A DNA stretch of 42,289 nt from Heliomicrobium undosum. GTDB taxonomy: Bacteria > Bacillota > Desulfitobacteriia > Heliobacteriales > Heliobacteriaceae. The notes under the pieces are model-generated. The model ran no database searches and had not been told where the DNA came from. It worked only from the letters and a program-made list of their open reading frames with translations. Shown one piece after another: positions 1-7,661 of this stretch. A program made the position numbers and the translations under genes. The first letter of the stretch is position 1, and each line of letters opens with the position of its first letter. The stretch covers positions 1-42,289 of the forward strand of contig NZ_WXEY01000024.1 of NCBI RefSeq assembly GCF_009877425.1. The letters are read 5' to 3'.

Positions 1-1
1 T

Positions 2-36
2 AAAGCCCACTGCTTTTAGCGAAGCGGTGGGCTTTT
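2..36. terminator. Bidirectional intrinsic terminator
   Basis: A 12-bp stem (AAAGCCCACTGC pairing with GCGGTGGGCTTT, with one G-T pair) encloses a 10-nt loop and is followed by T residues on the plus strand. It lies downstream of the minus-strand radical SAM gene and could end that transcript as well as one entering from the left edge. Confidence 0.75.
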
Positions 37-154
37 GCCTTTACTCGATTTGTCAGCCGTTGCGGTTTTTATCAGAGTAGGCTTTAGTCAGGAAAATATA
101 TACAAAGAAAATAAAAGGGATCCCTCTTTTTATGAAGAAAAGTATACGCTCTGA

Positions 155-1276
155 TCAGCGGCTTCCAATAGCATTCATGCTCGGTTTTCCCGCCAGATGC
201 TCAAAAAAGGTTGCCCCCAACTGGCGTTCCAACATCTGATAGGCATTCAACGCGACGGTAATCGCCGCCTTTTCCGATGCGCAGGTAAAAGGTCCAACCC
301 TGTTATAGTATCCTGATGATTGGTAATTGGAGCAACCGCACCAGTTCATACAATAATCGCGCAAACCGCAGGTGATACAGGACTTGTTGATCGCTTCTGA
401 GGGATAGACGTTACAGTTTAGTTTATCCAATTGCAAACCACGTTCGACATGACCGATGCAGTGACGGTTGTCTGCGGCGCCATCGCCAACCAGTCGTTCG
501 CAGGGAAAGATATAGCCATCCGGCGTAAAAGCAAATTCTTTTCTTCCCATATGGCAACGTTCCTCTGGTTGATAACCGCCCCGCAAAATAATGGCAATTT
601 TGCCATCGATCAGACTGATATAGAGCGGACGTCCCTTCCGGTAGCTGTCGATATAGATAGCGCTAATTTGTTCATATACGGCGGCGATGTCGTCGGTGTC
701 CGCTTGCGTCCATGGCGCCGAAAAGTCGGGATTTAAAAAAATGCGCTTCAATCCAAGGGAGCGGAAATATTCGACAGTGCGGGGCAATGCGCGGAAAGTC
801 TGAGGTCCGTAGACCGCATTGACTAAAACCACAGGCAAAGTTTTTCTGGCCTGCTTGATCGTTGCTTCCACAATCGCTGACGCGGCCTCACCGTTGGGGA
901 AGCTCCTGGACATATTGTGCAGGTCGCCGGGACCATCACAACTGATGCAGAAGCTGATGTTATGACGGTTGATAAAGTCGGCGATAGCATCCGAAAAAAC
1001 AGTTCCGTTGCTGACGATGCTGAGTTCGATGGAATAGTCCCGGTAGGAGCGATGGGATTCGATTAATGCGGTGATTTCTTGAATCCGCTCAAAAGCCAAA
1101 AGCGGCTCACCGCCAAAAAAACCGATATCCATTTTTTCTCCCGGCGGGGTATTGGTATACATGAAGTCAACAATTTTTTGGGCGACATCGAGGCTCATGG
1201 AAATGGGGCGCTTTTGTATGTAACAGTAAGGACAGCGCAGGTTGCACTCCTGGGTGACTAAGAGCGTATATTTCAT
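155..1276 (-). CDS. Radical SAM/SPASM peptide maturase
   Basis: A 373-residue radical SAM enzyme, most likely one that modifies a ribosomally made peptide or small protein. Seen: the CxxxCxxC motif binding the SAM [4Fe-4S] cluster at C11, C15 and C18 (CNLRCPYCY), a GGEP motif near residue 55, and a C-terminal Cys-rich SPASM region (CHMGRKEF, CNVYPSEAINKSCITCG, then YCMNWCGC and FTCASEK) expected to hold two auxiliary Fe-S clusters. Family knowledge: SPASM enzymes mature sulfatases, RiPPs such as sactipeptides and ranthipeptides, and quinone cofactors. Length and cluster layout fit the RiPP maturases better than the anaerobic sulfatase-maturating enzymes, and no sulfatase is nearby. Directly upstream on the same strand is a 137-residue partner, separated by 67 bp containing a hairpin, so expression of the two may be unequal. 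The ATG start has an AAGGGGAA-like ribosome site. The reaction and product are unknown. Confidence 0.88.
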   Translation of the reverse strand: MKYTLLVTQECNLRCPYCYIQKRPISMSLDVAQKIVDFMYTNTPPGEKMDIGFFGGEPLLAFERIQEITALIESHRSYRDYSIELSIVSNGTVFSDAIADFINRHNISFCISCDGPGDLHNMSRSFPNGEAASAIVEATIKQARKTLPVVLVNAVYGPQTFRALPRTVEYFRSLGLKRIFLNPDFSAPWTQADTDDIAAVYEQISAIYIDSYRKGRPLYISLIDGKIAIILRGGYQPEERCHMGRKEFAFTPDGYIFPCERLVGDGAADNRHCIGHVERGLQLDKLNCNVYPSEAINKSCITCGLRDYCMNWCGCSNYQSSGYYNRVGPFTCASEKAAITVALNAYQMLERQLGATFFEHLAGKPSMNAIGSR

Positions 1277-1308
1277 CGTATTCCCCTTTCCTTGGTTGAT
1301 AAATATAA

Positions 1309-1337
1309 ACCAGGGAGGTTGTCACATCCCTGGTTTA
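1309..1337 (-). terminator. Intercistronic hairpin/attenuator
   Basis: An inverted repeat, AACCAGGGA with TCCCTGGTT, sits between the 137-residue gene and the radical SAM gene, and on the minus strand is followed by TTATATTTAT. A leaky terminator here would make the upstream small protein more abundant than the enzyme, as is usual for precursor-maturase pairs. Confidence 0.55.
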
Positions 1338-1343
1338 AATCGC

Positions 1344-1757
1344 TTATGTAAGTTTATCGACGGCAGATGAAAGTTCGACGAGCTGTTCGAAGGAAACGGA
1401 GTTGGTCTGGTTGATCCTCTCCCGCAATTTCGCTAGCATGATGCCCGAAAATTCTTTCCATTGTTCTTGATTGAGCACATAAATGTGATCATTCAAGTGC
1501 AGATGTGGGATTTTCATACCTCCGTTTTTTAATTGCAACGAGATATGTCGATCAACAGGCAGCTCTAGCTTTTTTGCGTCAACGCCTTTCATTGTATAGC
1601 TCGTTACGAGATGGTCGATGGAGGGAATTTGGTGTTTGTGGATAAACTCCTCGACTTGCTTCACGCTGTCTTTCAGGGCCGGGCCAATTAAACCCGCAAT
1701 AGGTCCGGGGTCGATCATACCCGAAATAGGTCCAGGGATCTTTTCCTTGGCCGCCAT
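1344..1757 (-). CDS. Putative RiPP-type substrate or partner of the radical SAM enzyme
   Basis: A 137-residue protein that I do not recognise. Seen: a strong ribosome site (AAGGAGGGG) seven bases before the ATG, and a 9-residue tandem repeat near the N-terminus, PGPISGMID (residues 8-16) followed by PGPIAGLIG (17-25) and another Pro. The remaining ~110 residues look like an ordinary folded domain: a helix (KDSVKQVEEFIHKH), a short beta-hairpin region (RHISLQLKNGG, IPHLHLNDHIYVLN) and amphipathic C-terminal helices. It has no Cys, so a thioether-type product is excluded; a modification on Gly, Pro, Ile, Met or Asp of the repeat would be needed. Inference: it may be the substrate, with the repeat as modification site and the folded part as recognition domain, or it may be a non-substrate partner. 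Its position immediately upstream of the maturase is the main argument. Confidence 0.6.
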   Translation of the reverse strand: MAAKEKIPGPISGMIDPGPIAGLIGPALKDSVKQVEEFIHKHQIPSIDHLVTSYTMKGVDAKKLELPVDRHISLQLKNGGMKIPHLHLNDHIYVLNQEQWKEFSGIMLAKLRERINQTNSVSFEQLVELSSAVDKLT

Positions 1758-1901
1758 AAAGCACCCCTCCTTTTCTTAGAATAAACGCAAATGTCGAACG
1801 TTGGATATTTTTCCTGATATGAGAATACAATAACTAACTATTCGCTTCAATCACTTTATAGTGTTATTGCCTAAAAAGCATAGTAAGTTACTGGATCGTC
1901 T

Positions 1902-2417
1902 TTACTCATCACGATTGCATGTAAACTCCCAGGCGCAGTAACAGTCGCTCTTCGGATCAGGTGGGCACTGGAGGCAGCGCGTCTCGATCCTGGAATCGAT
2001 GGCCTTGGCAAAGGTGCTGTATTCGACGATGCCCACCTCTTTGCAAGGGAAGAGGTCCATCTTTTTTCTCTCCCGCGCCGTCTGCACGCGGCAGGCGATC
2101 ATCCGGAAGATCAGCTTATCGGGCGATTCGCGGACGATCGATTGCTCGTTGATGAAGGCGTAGAGACGGTACTGCAGCGCCTGCGCCAAGGCGTCGAGTC
2201 CGCCATTCTCCGGGAGGCCCAAAAAGGCTTTGATCCGTTGGGCTTCGATGGGACTGAAGCGCTCCCAGGCGGCCGCGTCAGCTTCCATCGCGGCAGCCAT
2301 GCCGTATTTTTTCTCGATCGCTTGAAACCAGAGGCCGTCATGGGCCAGCCAGCGTTTGGCCAAGTCCTCAATGAATGCAGAAAACTTCTCTTTGTCCCAG
2401 TCTAACTGTTTCATCAT
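1902..2417 (-). CDS. Cys-rich DUF6125-like protein of unknown function
   Basis: About 172 residues from the chosen start, an ATGATG preceded six bases upstream by GGGGGG. The same frame stays open upstream to an ATG at 2501, but that extension is Met-rich with only a weak ribosome site. The protein is mostly helical, with WDKEKFSAFIEDLAKRWLAHDGLW at its start and a Cys-rich C-terminus (RMIACRVQTARERK, LFPCKEVG, RCLQCPPDPKSDCYCAWEF). The pattern resembles the DUF6125 / thiazoline-carboxylate-hydrolase-like proteins of anaerobic Firmicutes; I recognise this only from overall pattern. The Cys cluster could bind a metal or Fe-S centre. It is divergent from the acyl-CoA ligase, with which such proteins may be functionally linked. 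No function can be assigned. Confidence 0.72.
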   Translation of the reverse strand: MMKQLDWDKEKFSAFIEDLAKRWLAHDGLWFQAIEKKYGMAAAMEADAAAWERFSPIEAQRIKAFLGLPENGGLDALAQALQYRLYAFINEQSIVRESPDKLIFRMIACRVQTARERKKMDLFPCKEVGIVEYSTFAKAIDSRIETRCLQCPPDPKSDCYCAWEFTCNRDE

Positions 2418-2607
2418 CCATACCCCCCGTATCGTCATTTTCATCATAGATTCCATCATGGTCCCCATTTGGTCCTCGTCTTCGCCCCTCATAGTCTCCA
2501 TTAAGGTCCTCGTGTCAGTCCTTCGTCTTTCCCCGCTTGGTGCTGAATCGTTTCAGAAACATATACGAGCAAGAATAGGAAAAACCTTTCTACCGTTGGC
2601 TAAACTG

Positions 2608-2637
2608 TTGACAAAATTTTTCGAAAATTATTACAAT
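2608..2637 (+). promoter_or_regulatory. Sigma-A-type promoter of the acyl-CoA ligase
   Basis: TTGACA (2608-2613) and TACAAT (2632-2637) are separated by 18 bp in an AT-rich stretch, 57 bp before the ligase start codon. Confidence 0.7.
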
Positions 2638-2693
2638 AGTGATTGTCCAAACCATGTAGGCCTATCTCCAAGTATGTAATGAGGAGGATGTTC

Positions 2694-4370
2694 ATGGCAG
2701 GGTTTCTGCGTTGCACCATCGGGGACTTGCTGGACGACAGGGCAAATAGGTTTGCCGACCGGGACGCCCTGATCTACACCGATTACCGGGAGATACGCCT
2801 CAACTACCGGCAGTTTAAAGAGAAGGCCGATCAGGTGGCGAAGGGGTTGATTGCCCTTGGCGTCAAAAAAGGGGAGAATGTGGCCATCTGGGCCACCAAC
2901 TACCCGGAGTGGCTCTATGTCCAGTTCGGAAGCGCCAAGATGGGCGCCGTGCTGGTCACCGTGAACACCAATTACCGCGCCTACGAATTGGAGTACCTGT
3001 TGCGCCAGTCCGACGCGACGACCCTTTTTCTGATCGACGGCGTCCGCGACAACAGTTACACCGACACGCTTTACGAAATCTGCCCGGAACTACGCGAGAG
3101 CGAGCCCGGCCGGTTAGAGAGCGCCCGCCTTCCCTTGCTGCGAAATGTCATCTTCATCGGCCGCGATCCGGAGGTTAAACGCCCCGGGATGTACAGTTGG
3201 AACGAACTCCTGCGATCAGGGGAAGGGATCACTGAGGAAGCCTTGGCGGACCGTCAAAGGTTGCTGCATTGTGACGAGACAATCAACATGCAGTACACCT
3301 CAGGGACGACCGGTTTTCCCAAGGGCGTCATGCTGAGCCACTTCAACATCATCAACAACGCCAAAGCCGTGGCCGAGAGCCAGAAAATGACTGAAGCGGA
3401 CCGGCTTTGCTTCCCCGTGCCCCTTTTTCACTGCTTCGGCTGTGTCATGAGTTCCCTCGCCTGCGTGGTCAAAGGCGCCGCCATGGTTCCCCTGGAGACC
3501 TTCGACCCGAAGGCCGTCTTGGAAGCGATCCATCAGGAACGTTGCACGGCCCTCTACGGCGTTCCGACCATGTTCATCGCCGAACTGGCCCAGCCCGATT
3601 TCGACCGCTACGACCTCTCGTCGCTGCGCACGGGGATCATGGCCGGCTCTCCATGTCCCATCGAGGTAATGCGCCAGGTCGTCAACCGGATGGGCGCCAG
3701 CGAGATCACCATCGCCTACGGGTTGACCGAGTTTTCGCCAGTCATCACCCAGACGACGACGGATGACCCCCTGGAGCGGCGGGTGACGACGGTGGGCAAA
3801 GCCCTGCCGGGCGTGGCGGTGAAAATCGTCAATCCGGCCACAGGGGAGGAAGTCCCGCCGGGCATGCAGGGAGAGCTCTGCGCCCGCGGTTTCGGCACAA
3901 TGCAGGGCTACTACAAAAATCCGGAGGCGACGTCCGCCGCCATCGATGAAGAGGGCTGGCTGCACACGGGAGACCTGGCCGTCTGTGACAGCGAGGGCTA
4001 CTACAAGATCACCGGGCGGGCCAAGGACATGATCATCCGCGGGGGAGAGAACATCTATCCGCGCGAGATCGAGGAATTCCTCTACAGGCACCCGAAAATC
4101 CGGGATGTGCAGATCGTCGGCGTCCCTGACATGAAGTATGGCGAAGAGGTGCTCGCCTGCATCATCCTCAATGACGGCGAGACGATGACAGAAGAGGAAC
4201 TGCGCCAGTTCTGCCAGGGGAAAATCTCGAGGTACAAGATCCCCCGCTACATCCGCTTCGTCGACAAGTACCCCATGACCGCATCGGGCAAGATCCAGAA
4301 ATATAAATTAAAGGAGTTGTACATTCAGGAACTGGGATTGACAGAGGCGCAGAAGGTGGAGACGGCATGA
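2694..4370 (+). CDS. Fatty acyl-CoA ligase (AMP-forming)
   Basis: A 558-residue member of the ANL adenylating superfamily that activates a carboxylic acid, probably a medium- or long-chain fatty acid, to acyl-AMP and then acyl-CoA in the cytoplasm. Seen: the P-loop YTSGTTGFPKG (about residues 201-211), the A5 motif YGLTEFSP (near 343), the WLHTGDLA motif (near 422), the hinge GRAKDMIIRGGENIYP, and the catalytic C-terminal lysine in SGKIQKYK (near 530). Length and motif order are full and intact. The ATG at 2694 has GAGGAGG six bases upstream; the open frame begins 51 bp earlier at a TTG with no ribosome site. The gene is monocistronic behind a good promoter and divergent from the DUF6125-like gene. 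Substrate specificity cannot be read from the sequence. Confidence 0.92.
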   Translation: MAGFLRCTIGDLLDDRANRFADRDALIYTDYREIRLNYRQFKEKADQVAKGLIALGVKKGENVAIWATNYPEWLYVQFGSAKMGAVLVTVNTNYRAYELEYLLRQSDATTLFLIDGVRDNSYTDTLYEICPELRESEPGRLESARLPLLRNVIFIGRDPEVKRPGMYSWNELLRSGEGITEEALADRQRLLHCDETINMQYTSGTTGFPKGVMLSHFNIINNAKAVAESQKMTEADRLCFPVPLFHCFGCVMSSLACVVKGAAMVPLETFDPKAVLEAIHQERCTALYGVPTMFIAELAQPDFDRYDLSSLRTGIMAGSPCPIEVMRQVVNRMGASEITIAYGLTEFSPVITQTTTDDPLERRVTTVGKALPGVAVKIVNPATGEEVPPGMQGELCARGFGTMQGYYKNPEATSAAIDEEGWLHTGDLAVCDSEGYYKITGRAKDMIIRGGENIYPREIEEFLYRHPKIRDVQIVGVPDMKYGEEVLACIILNDGETMTEEELRQFCQGKISRYKIPRYIRFVDKYPMTASGKIQKYKLKELYIQELGLTEAQKVETA

Positions 4371-4495
4371 CCGGTGCGCCTCTTTGAGAACGGTGAAGAC
4401 AATCGAATCGCTTTGTGCGCCATGGCCGATGCCATGGTATTTTTTTCGGAAAGCAGCCTTCGGCAGTTGACAAAAAGAGGAGGACGCAGTATTCT

Positions 4496-4580
4496 CAATA
4501 CATAGGATAACGATGCATTGAATCAGAATGCATAGTGATGGAATGCATAGAGACAGAATGCATAGGGGCAACATGCATCG
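4496..4580. repeat. Six-copy 15-bp ATGCAT tandem array upstream of padR
   Basis: Units start at 4496, 4511, 4526, 4541, 4556 and 4571, an exact 15-bp period. The conserved part is GAATGCATAG, with the palindrome ATGCAT at its core (the first unit has ATACAT), and the other five bases vary. The array ends about 70 bp before the PadR start codon. The 281-bp gap between the ligase and padR holds nothing else clear. The array could be an operator for the PadR protein or a non-functional minisatellite. Confidence 0.85.
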
Positions 4581-4652
4581 CGTTCTTAGGCGAGTATGAG
4601 AAAGGCATACCCTCTCCGCCCAAAAAAAGGCGAGGAAAGGAGCGTGCTCCCG

Positions 4653-4988
4653 TTGAACGTCAACAAGGAACTCCTCAAAGGAAGCACCGTCACCATGATC
4701 CTGTCACTGGTGGATAGACAGCCCATGTACGGCTATGAGATGATCAAAGAGTTGGAGAAACTCTCTGACGGCGTCTTCGCCTTCAAGGAGGGCACCCTCT
4801 ACCCGATCCTGCACGCCCTCGAATCAGAGGGACTCGTGGAGTCCTTCTGGATGGGGGAAGAGGGGGCGAGACGGAGGAAGTACTACCGGATCACCGGGGC
4901 CGGAAAGACGCGGCTGAAAGAAAAGCGCGCGGAGTGGATCTTGTTCAGTTCCTCCGTCAACCGAATCATCGGGGAGGGGATCCTATGA
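4653..4988 (+). CDS. PadR-family transcriptional regulator
   Basis: About 111 residues from the preferred TTG start, which lies 10 bases after AAAGGAG and gives the typical family N-terminus MNVNKELLKGS; an ATG further upstream in frame (4596) lacks a ribosome site. Seen: the winged-helix core (TVTMILSLVDRQPMYGYEMIKEL, then FKEGTLYPILHALESEGLVE) and the wing (RRRKYYRITGAG). This is the small subfamily-2 PadR type, normally a dimeric repressor released by a ligand or stress signal. The stop overlaps the ATG of the next gene (ATGA), so the two are translationally coupled, and it probably regulates its own operon through the 15-bp repeats upstream (inference). Confidence 0.9.
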   Translation: MNVNKELLKGSTVTMILSLVDRQPMYGYEMIKELEKLSDGVFAFKEGTLYPILHALESEGLVESFWMGEEGARRRKYYRITGAGKTRLKEKRAEWILFSSSVNRIIGEGIL

Positions 4989-6301
4989 TGCTGGAGAAAC
5001 ATGCCGGAGTGGCCGCCTATCTCGACGCCGTCTGCGCCCACATCCGCTGCCGGGAGGTCCACGAGCAGATCCGGATGGAGTTCCTCAGCCATATCGAAGC
5101 GGTGGTGGAGGAAGAGGTGGCCGGGGGGCAGAGCGAGCAGGCCGCCATCGAAAAGGCCCTCCGCCAGATGGGTGATGCCGCTGTGGTGGGTCGGCAGTTA
5201 CATAAGGCCCACCGACCTCGGACAGAGTGGGGGCTGGTGGCGCTCGTCTCGTTGATTCTGGGCATCGGGCTTCTGACCTTGCACTCCATTCAGGCGCAAG
5301 GCTTGTTGGAAAACTTCACTGCTGTCTTGCCGTTCCAAAGAACACTCGTCTGGCTTTTCATCGGGCTGGCAGCAGCCGTCGGCCTATATTTCTACGACTA
5401 CCGTAAGTTGAGAAAGCGCTCAGCCTTCCTGTACGGCGCCGTCGTCATGGTCTTGACGACCCTCCATTTCACGGGCACGGGTTATTACGGCAAGATGTAC
5501 TTGATTCTTGGTCCCTTCCAAATCGACTTTTCCGGCATCAGCCCCTATCTGTTGACGGTCGCGCTGGCAGGCCTCTTCTGCCAATGGAAATGGGATGCTG
5601 TCGGATTCGGCAAAGCCCTCGGTCTGCTGACCCTGCCGTTAGCGCTGTATTTCTTCAACCGCGATGAAGGCTCGTTCTTGCTCTATCTCGTCGCCTTTCT
5701 CGTTTTAATGGCGCTGTCGGGGGCCAGGCGAAGCCAGTGGGTTTCCTTCATTGCAGGTATCGGCGCCTTCGCCGGTTTCGTTATCTTTTCCGACCCCCGC
5801 TACCCCCAGGTGTTTTTCAGTTTCCTCAACCCCGCTGCTGATCCCCAGGGCGCCGGTTGGCTGCATGTGCGGCTCCAGGAAACGATTGCAACGGCAGGGT
5901 GGTGGGGACACGGTTTTACCTTTTCCGCCCTTTGGCTTCCCGAAATCCATACGGACTTCATTTTCCCATACATGCTCTACACCTTTGGCTGGGCTTTTGG
6001 GGCGCTCCTTCTGACCGCCGTCATGCTGCTGATCTACCGCATGGTTTCTGCGGCCCGGATGATCAAAGACCCCTTCGGACGCCATCTCATCCTCGGGTTT
6101 ACCGGCCTCATCGGTTTTGCCTTGCTCTGGAATATCCTCTGCGGCAGCGGGCTCACGCCGGGCATCTACATCTCCCTGCCCTTCATCAGCTACGGCGGCT
6201 CCCAACTGCTGATCAACCTGGCGGCGACGGGGCTGGTGCTCAGCGTCTTCCGGCGAAAAGACTTGATCCGAGTGGATGAAATGAATCCGAAAAAGAATTG
6301 A
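4985..6301 (+). CDS. HAAS-domain FtsW/RodA/SpoVE-like membrane protein
   Basis: A 438-residue protein with a cytoplasmic N-terminal HAAS/permease-prefix helical domain (residues 1 to about 75: AAYLDAVCAHIRCREVHEQI, AIEKALRQMGDAAVVG) followed by about ten membrane segments of the SEDS family. SEDS signatures are present near the C-terminus: LPEIHTDFIFPYMLYTFGWAFG, and PFISYGGSQLLINLAATGLVLS. Classical SEDS proteins polymerise peptidoglycan glycan strands with a class B PBP. Here the HAAS domain and the PadR neighbour mark a separate subgroup, and there is no PBP gene nearby. The usual ISYGGSS reads ISYGGSQ, and whether the catalytic Asp equivalent is kept needs an alignment. The start ATG overlaps the padR stop; GGGAGGGG precedes it. 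Probably an envelope-stress-related SEDS paralogue (inference). Confidence 0.88.
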   Translation: MMLEKHAGVAAYLDAVCAHIRCREVHEQIRMEFLSHIEAVVEEEVAGGQSEQAAIEKALRQMGDAAVVGRQLHKAHRPRTEWGLVALVSLILGIGLLTLHSIQAQGLLENFTAVLPFQRTLVWLFIGLAAAVGLYFYDYRKLRKRSAFLYGAVVMVLTTLHFTGTGYYGKMYLILGPFQIDFSGISPYLLTVALAGLFCQWKWDAVGFGKALGLLTLPLALYFFNRDEGSFLLYLVAFLVLMALSGARRSQWVSFIAGIGAFAGFVIFSDPRYPQVFFSFLNPAADPQGAGWLHVRLQETIATAGWWGHGFTFSALWLPEIHTDFIFPYMLYTFGWAFGALLLTAVMLLIYRMVSAARMIKDPFGRHLILGFTGLIGFALLWNILCGSGLTPGIYISLPFISYGGSQLLINLAATGLVLSVFRRKDLIRVDEMNPKKN

Positions 6302-6313
6302 CGACTCTCGAAA

Positions 6314-6392
6314 GGGCCTATTGAAGAGGCCCCTGAAAACCGAACGACAAAAGCGAAGGACGCCGCAGTGAAAAAGGCACTGCGGCGTTTTC
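6314..6392 (+). terminator. Hairpin plus intrinsic terminator after the FtsW-like gene
   Basis: A small hairpin (GGGCCT with AGGCCC, 6314-6333) precedes a strong terminator: ACGCCGCAGTG (6360-6370) pairs with CACTGCGGCGT (6378-6388) and is followed by TTTT. Confidence 0.85.
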
Positions 6393-6477
6393 CATGCGTA
6401 GGAGGGCGCAAAGAAAGGGGAGGTGATCCTGGCCGGTGGAGAGCGCGAAAGGCGAGAAGCACGCTGATAATCAAAAG

Positions 6478-6520
6478 CATGACATCGATCACATAAATAA
6501 CTTACTAAATAACTTATAAT
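6478..6520 (+). promoter_or_regulatory. CRP/FNR-type class II promoter for the siroheme reductase
   Basis: CATGA-CATCGA-TCACA (6478-6493) is a CRP/FNR-family palindrome with one perfect half. TATAAT lies at 6515-6520. If transcription starts seven bases after it (6527), the palindrome centre is exactly at -41.5, the class II activator position, and there is no good -35 box. An 11-bp direct repeat, TAAATAACTTA, occurs twice between the two elements. Inferred: activation by an FNR- or CRP-like protein. Confidence 0.6.
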
Positions 6521-6564
6521 TAACACGAAGAAACGAGTATGTTTGATGAGAAGGAGGGGATCCC

Positions 6565-7641
6565 ATGATCCCGATAGGCGCCAATCTACAGAAGATCCGC
6601 AATGGGAAGCGGACTTACGCGATAACGCCCCACCTGCCAGGTGGGTTTGTCAAACCAGAGATCCTGCGCAAGTATGCCGATGCGGCCGAAAAGTACGGCG
6701 GTGTGTTGAAACTGACCTCGGCCCAGCGGATTATGATCACCGGGTTGAAGGCGGAAGACGTGGAGCACGTCTGGGCAGACTTAGGGATGCAACCGGCCAT
6801 GGGATTTGCCAACTGCGTGCGCAGCATCAAGCTCTGTCCCGGCATCGCTTTCTGCAAACGGGGGAAACAGGACAGCATCAAGTTGGGCTTGGAGTTGGAT
6901 CGCCTTTACCATAAAAAAGAGATGCCCTCGCGCATGAAAATCGGGGTGGCAGGCTGTCAAAACTCTTGCGCCGAAGTGCACATCAAAGACATCGGCGTTC
7001 TCGGCACAGACAACGGTTGGGATGTCTACGTCGGCGGCAGTTGCGGCGCCCATCCCCGGTTGGCGCAGAAGTTGCGCTCCGATCTGACTTATGAAGAAGT
7101 GTTGCGCCTCATCGCTGTCATCGTCCGCTATTACCAGCAGCATGGGGAAATCGAGCGGGTTGGCGAGTTCATCGACCGCATCGGCTGGGAGCGTTTTTCA
7201 TCGGACGTGCTGGCGCTTTATGAAGCAGAGAGCGGACGGGAAACAGGGTGTGGTCGTGAAGCAGAGCGTGTTGAGGCAATGAAGAGCAGCGAGGCAACAG
7301 CGCGTAATAAGGAAGCAACGCCATACGAGGCAGTAAAGTCAGACAAGGCAGTAAACTCAAACAAAGCAGGAGAGAGTACCAAGGTGGCAGAGCCTGCCCA
7401 TCGAGGGCCTCTCGCGGCAAGCGAACCGATCCAAGCGGACAGCATCGTTAGCGACATCATCCGGGTGTATCCGCAAACGATTCCGGTGCTTCGTTCCTTC
7501 GGCATGGGGTGTCTCGGTTGCCCTTCGGCGACGGGAGAGTCGATTGCAAAAGCGGCTGATATTCACGGCATCGATATACAGGCGCTGTTGCGTGCGCTCA
7601 ATGAGGGTGTCGCGAATCAAACTGGAAGCAGGCCCGAATAA
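6565..7641 (+). CDS. Small siroheme sulfite/nitrite reductase-like protein fused to DUF1858
   Basis: 358 residues. Residues 1 to about 225 form one ferredoxin-like half-domain plus one siroheme/[4Fe-4S] domain. The cluster ligands fit Cx5C-x33-Cx3C: CPGIAFC (C91, C97) and CQNSC (C131, C135), followed by AEVHIKDIG. Such compact enzymes, about half the length of CysI or NirA, reduce sulfite or nitrite, or act in related anaerobic electron transfer. A low-complexity linker (about 236-272) made of six exact 18-bp units leads to a DUF1858 domain (about 293-355: IVSDIIRVYP, GMGCLGCPSATG) with a CxxC-type pair that may bind a redox centre. The ATG has AAGGAGGGG upstream. The gene shares an operon with the unknown protein 20 bp downstream. 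Substrate is not determined; low-spin P590-type sulfite reductase-like and nitrite reductase are both possible. Confidence 0.85.
   Translation: MIPIGANLQKIRNGKRTYAITPHLPGGFVKPEILRKYADAAEKYGGVLKLTSAQRIMITGLKAEDVEHVWADLGMQPAMGFANCVRSIKLCPGIAFCKRGKQDSIKLGLELDRLYHKKEMPSRMKIGVAGCQNSCAEVHIKDIGVLGTDNGWDVYVGGSCGAHPRLAQKLRSDLTYEEVLRLIAVIVRYYQQHGEIERVGEFIDRIGWERFSSDVLALYEAESGRETGCGREAERVEAMKSSEATARNKEATPYEAVKSDKAVNSNKAGESTKVAEPAHRGPLAASEPIQADSIVSDIIRVYPQTIPVLRSFGMGCLGCPSATGESIAKAADIHGIDIQALLRALNEGVANQTGSRPE
7273..7380 (+). repeat. Six codon-phased 18-bp repeats in the reductase linker
   Basis: Six consecutive 18-bp units, in frame, encode the 6-residue pattern [EK]Axxxx (EAMKSS, EATARN, KEATPY, EAVKSD, KAVNSN, KAGEST). 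They lie exactly between the siroheme domain and the DUF1858 domain and add about 36 residues of flexible linker. Confidence 0.85.
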
Positions 7642-7661
7642 AAAAATGAGGAGGTCCTACA

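Noticed and set aside
1579-1830. 83-codon minus-strand frame overlapping the 137-residue gene
   Set aside because: Overlaps it in another frame and lacks a ribosome site; the 137-codon frame has AAGGAGGGG.
3300-4091. 263-codon minus-strand open frame over the acyl-CoA ligase
   Set aside because: Shadow of the ligase; no recognisable protein.
4496-4580. CRISPR array
   Set aside because: The 15-bp units have no spacers of 25-40 bp, and no cas gene is present.
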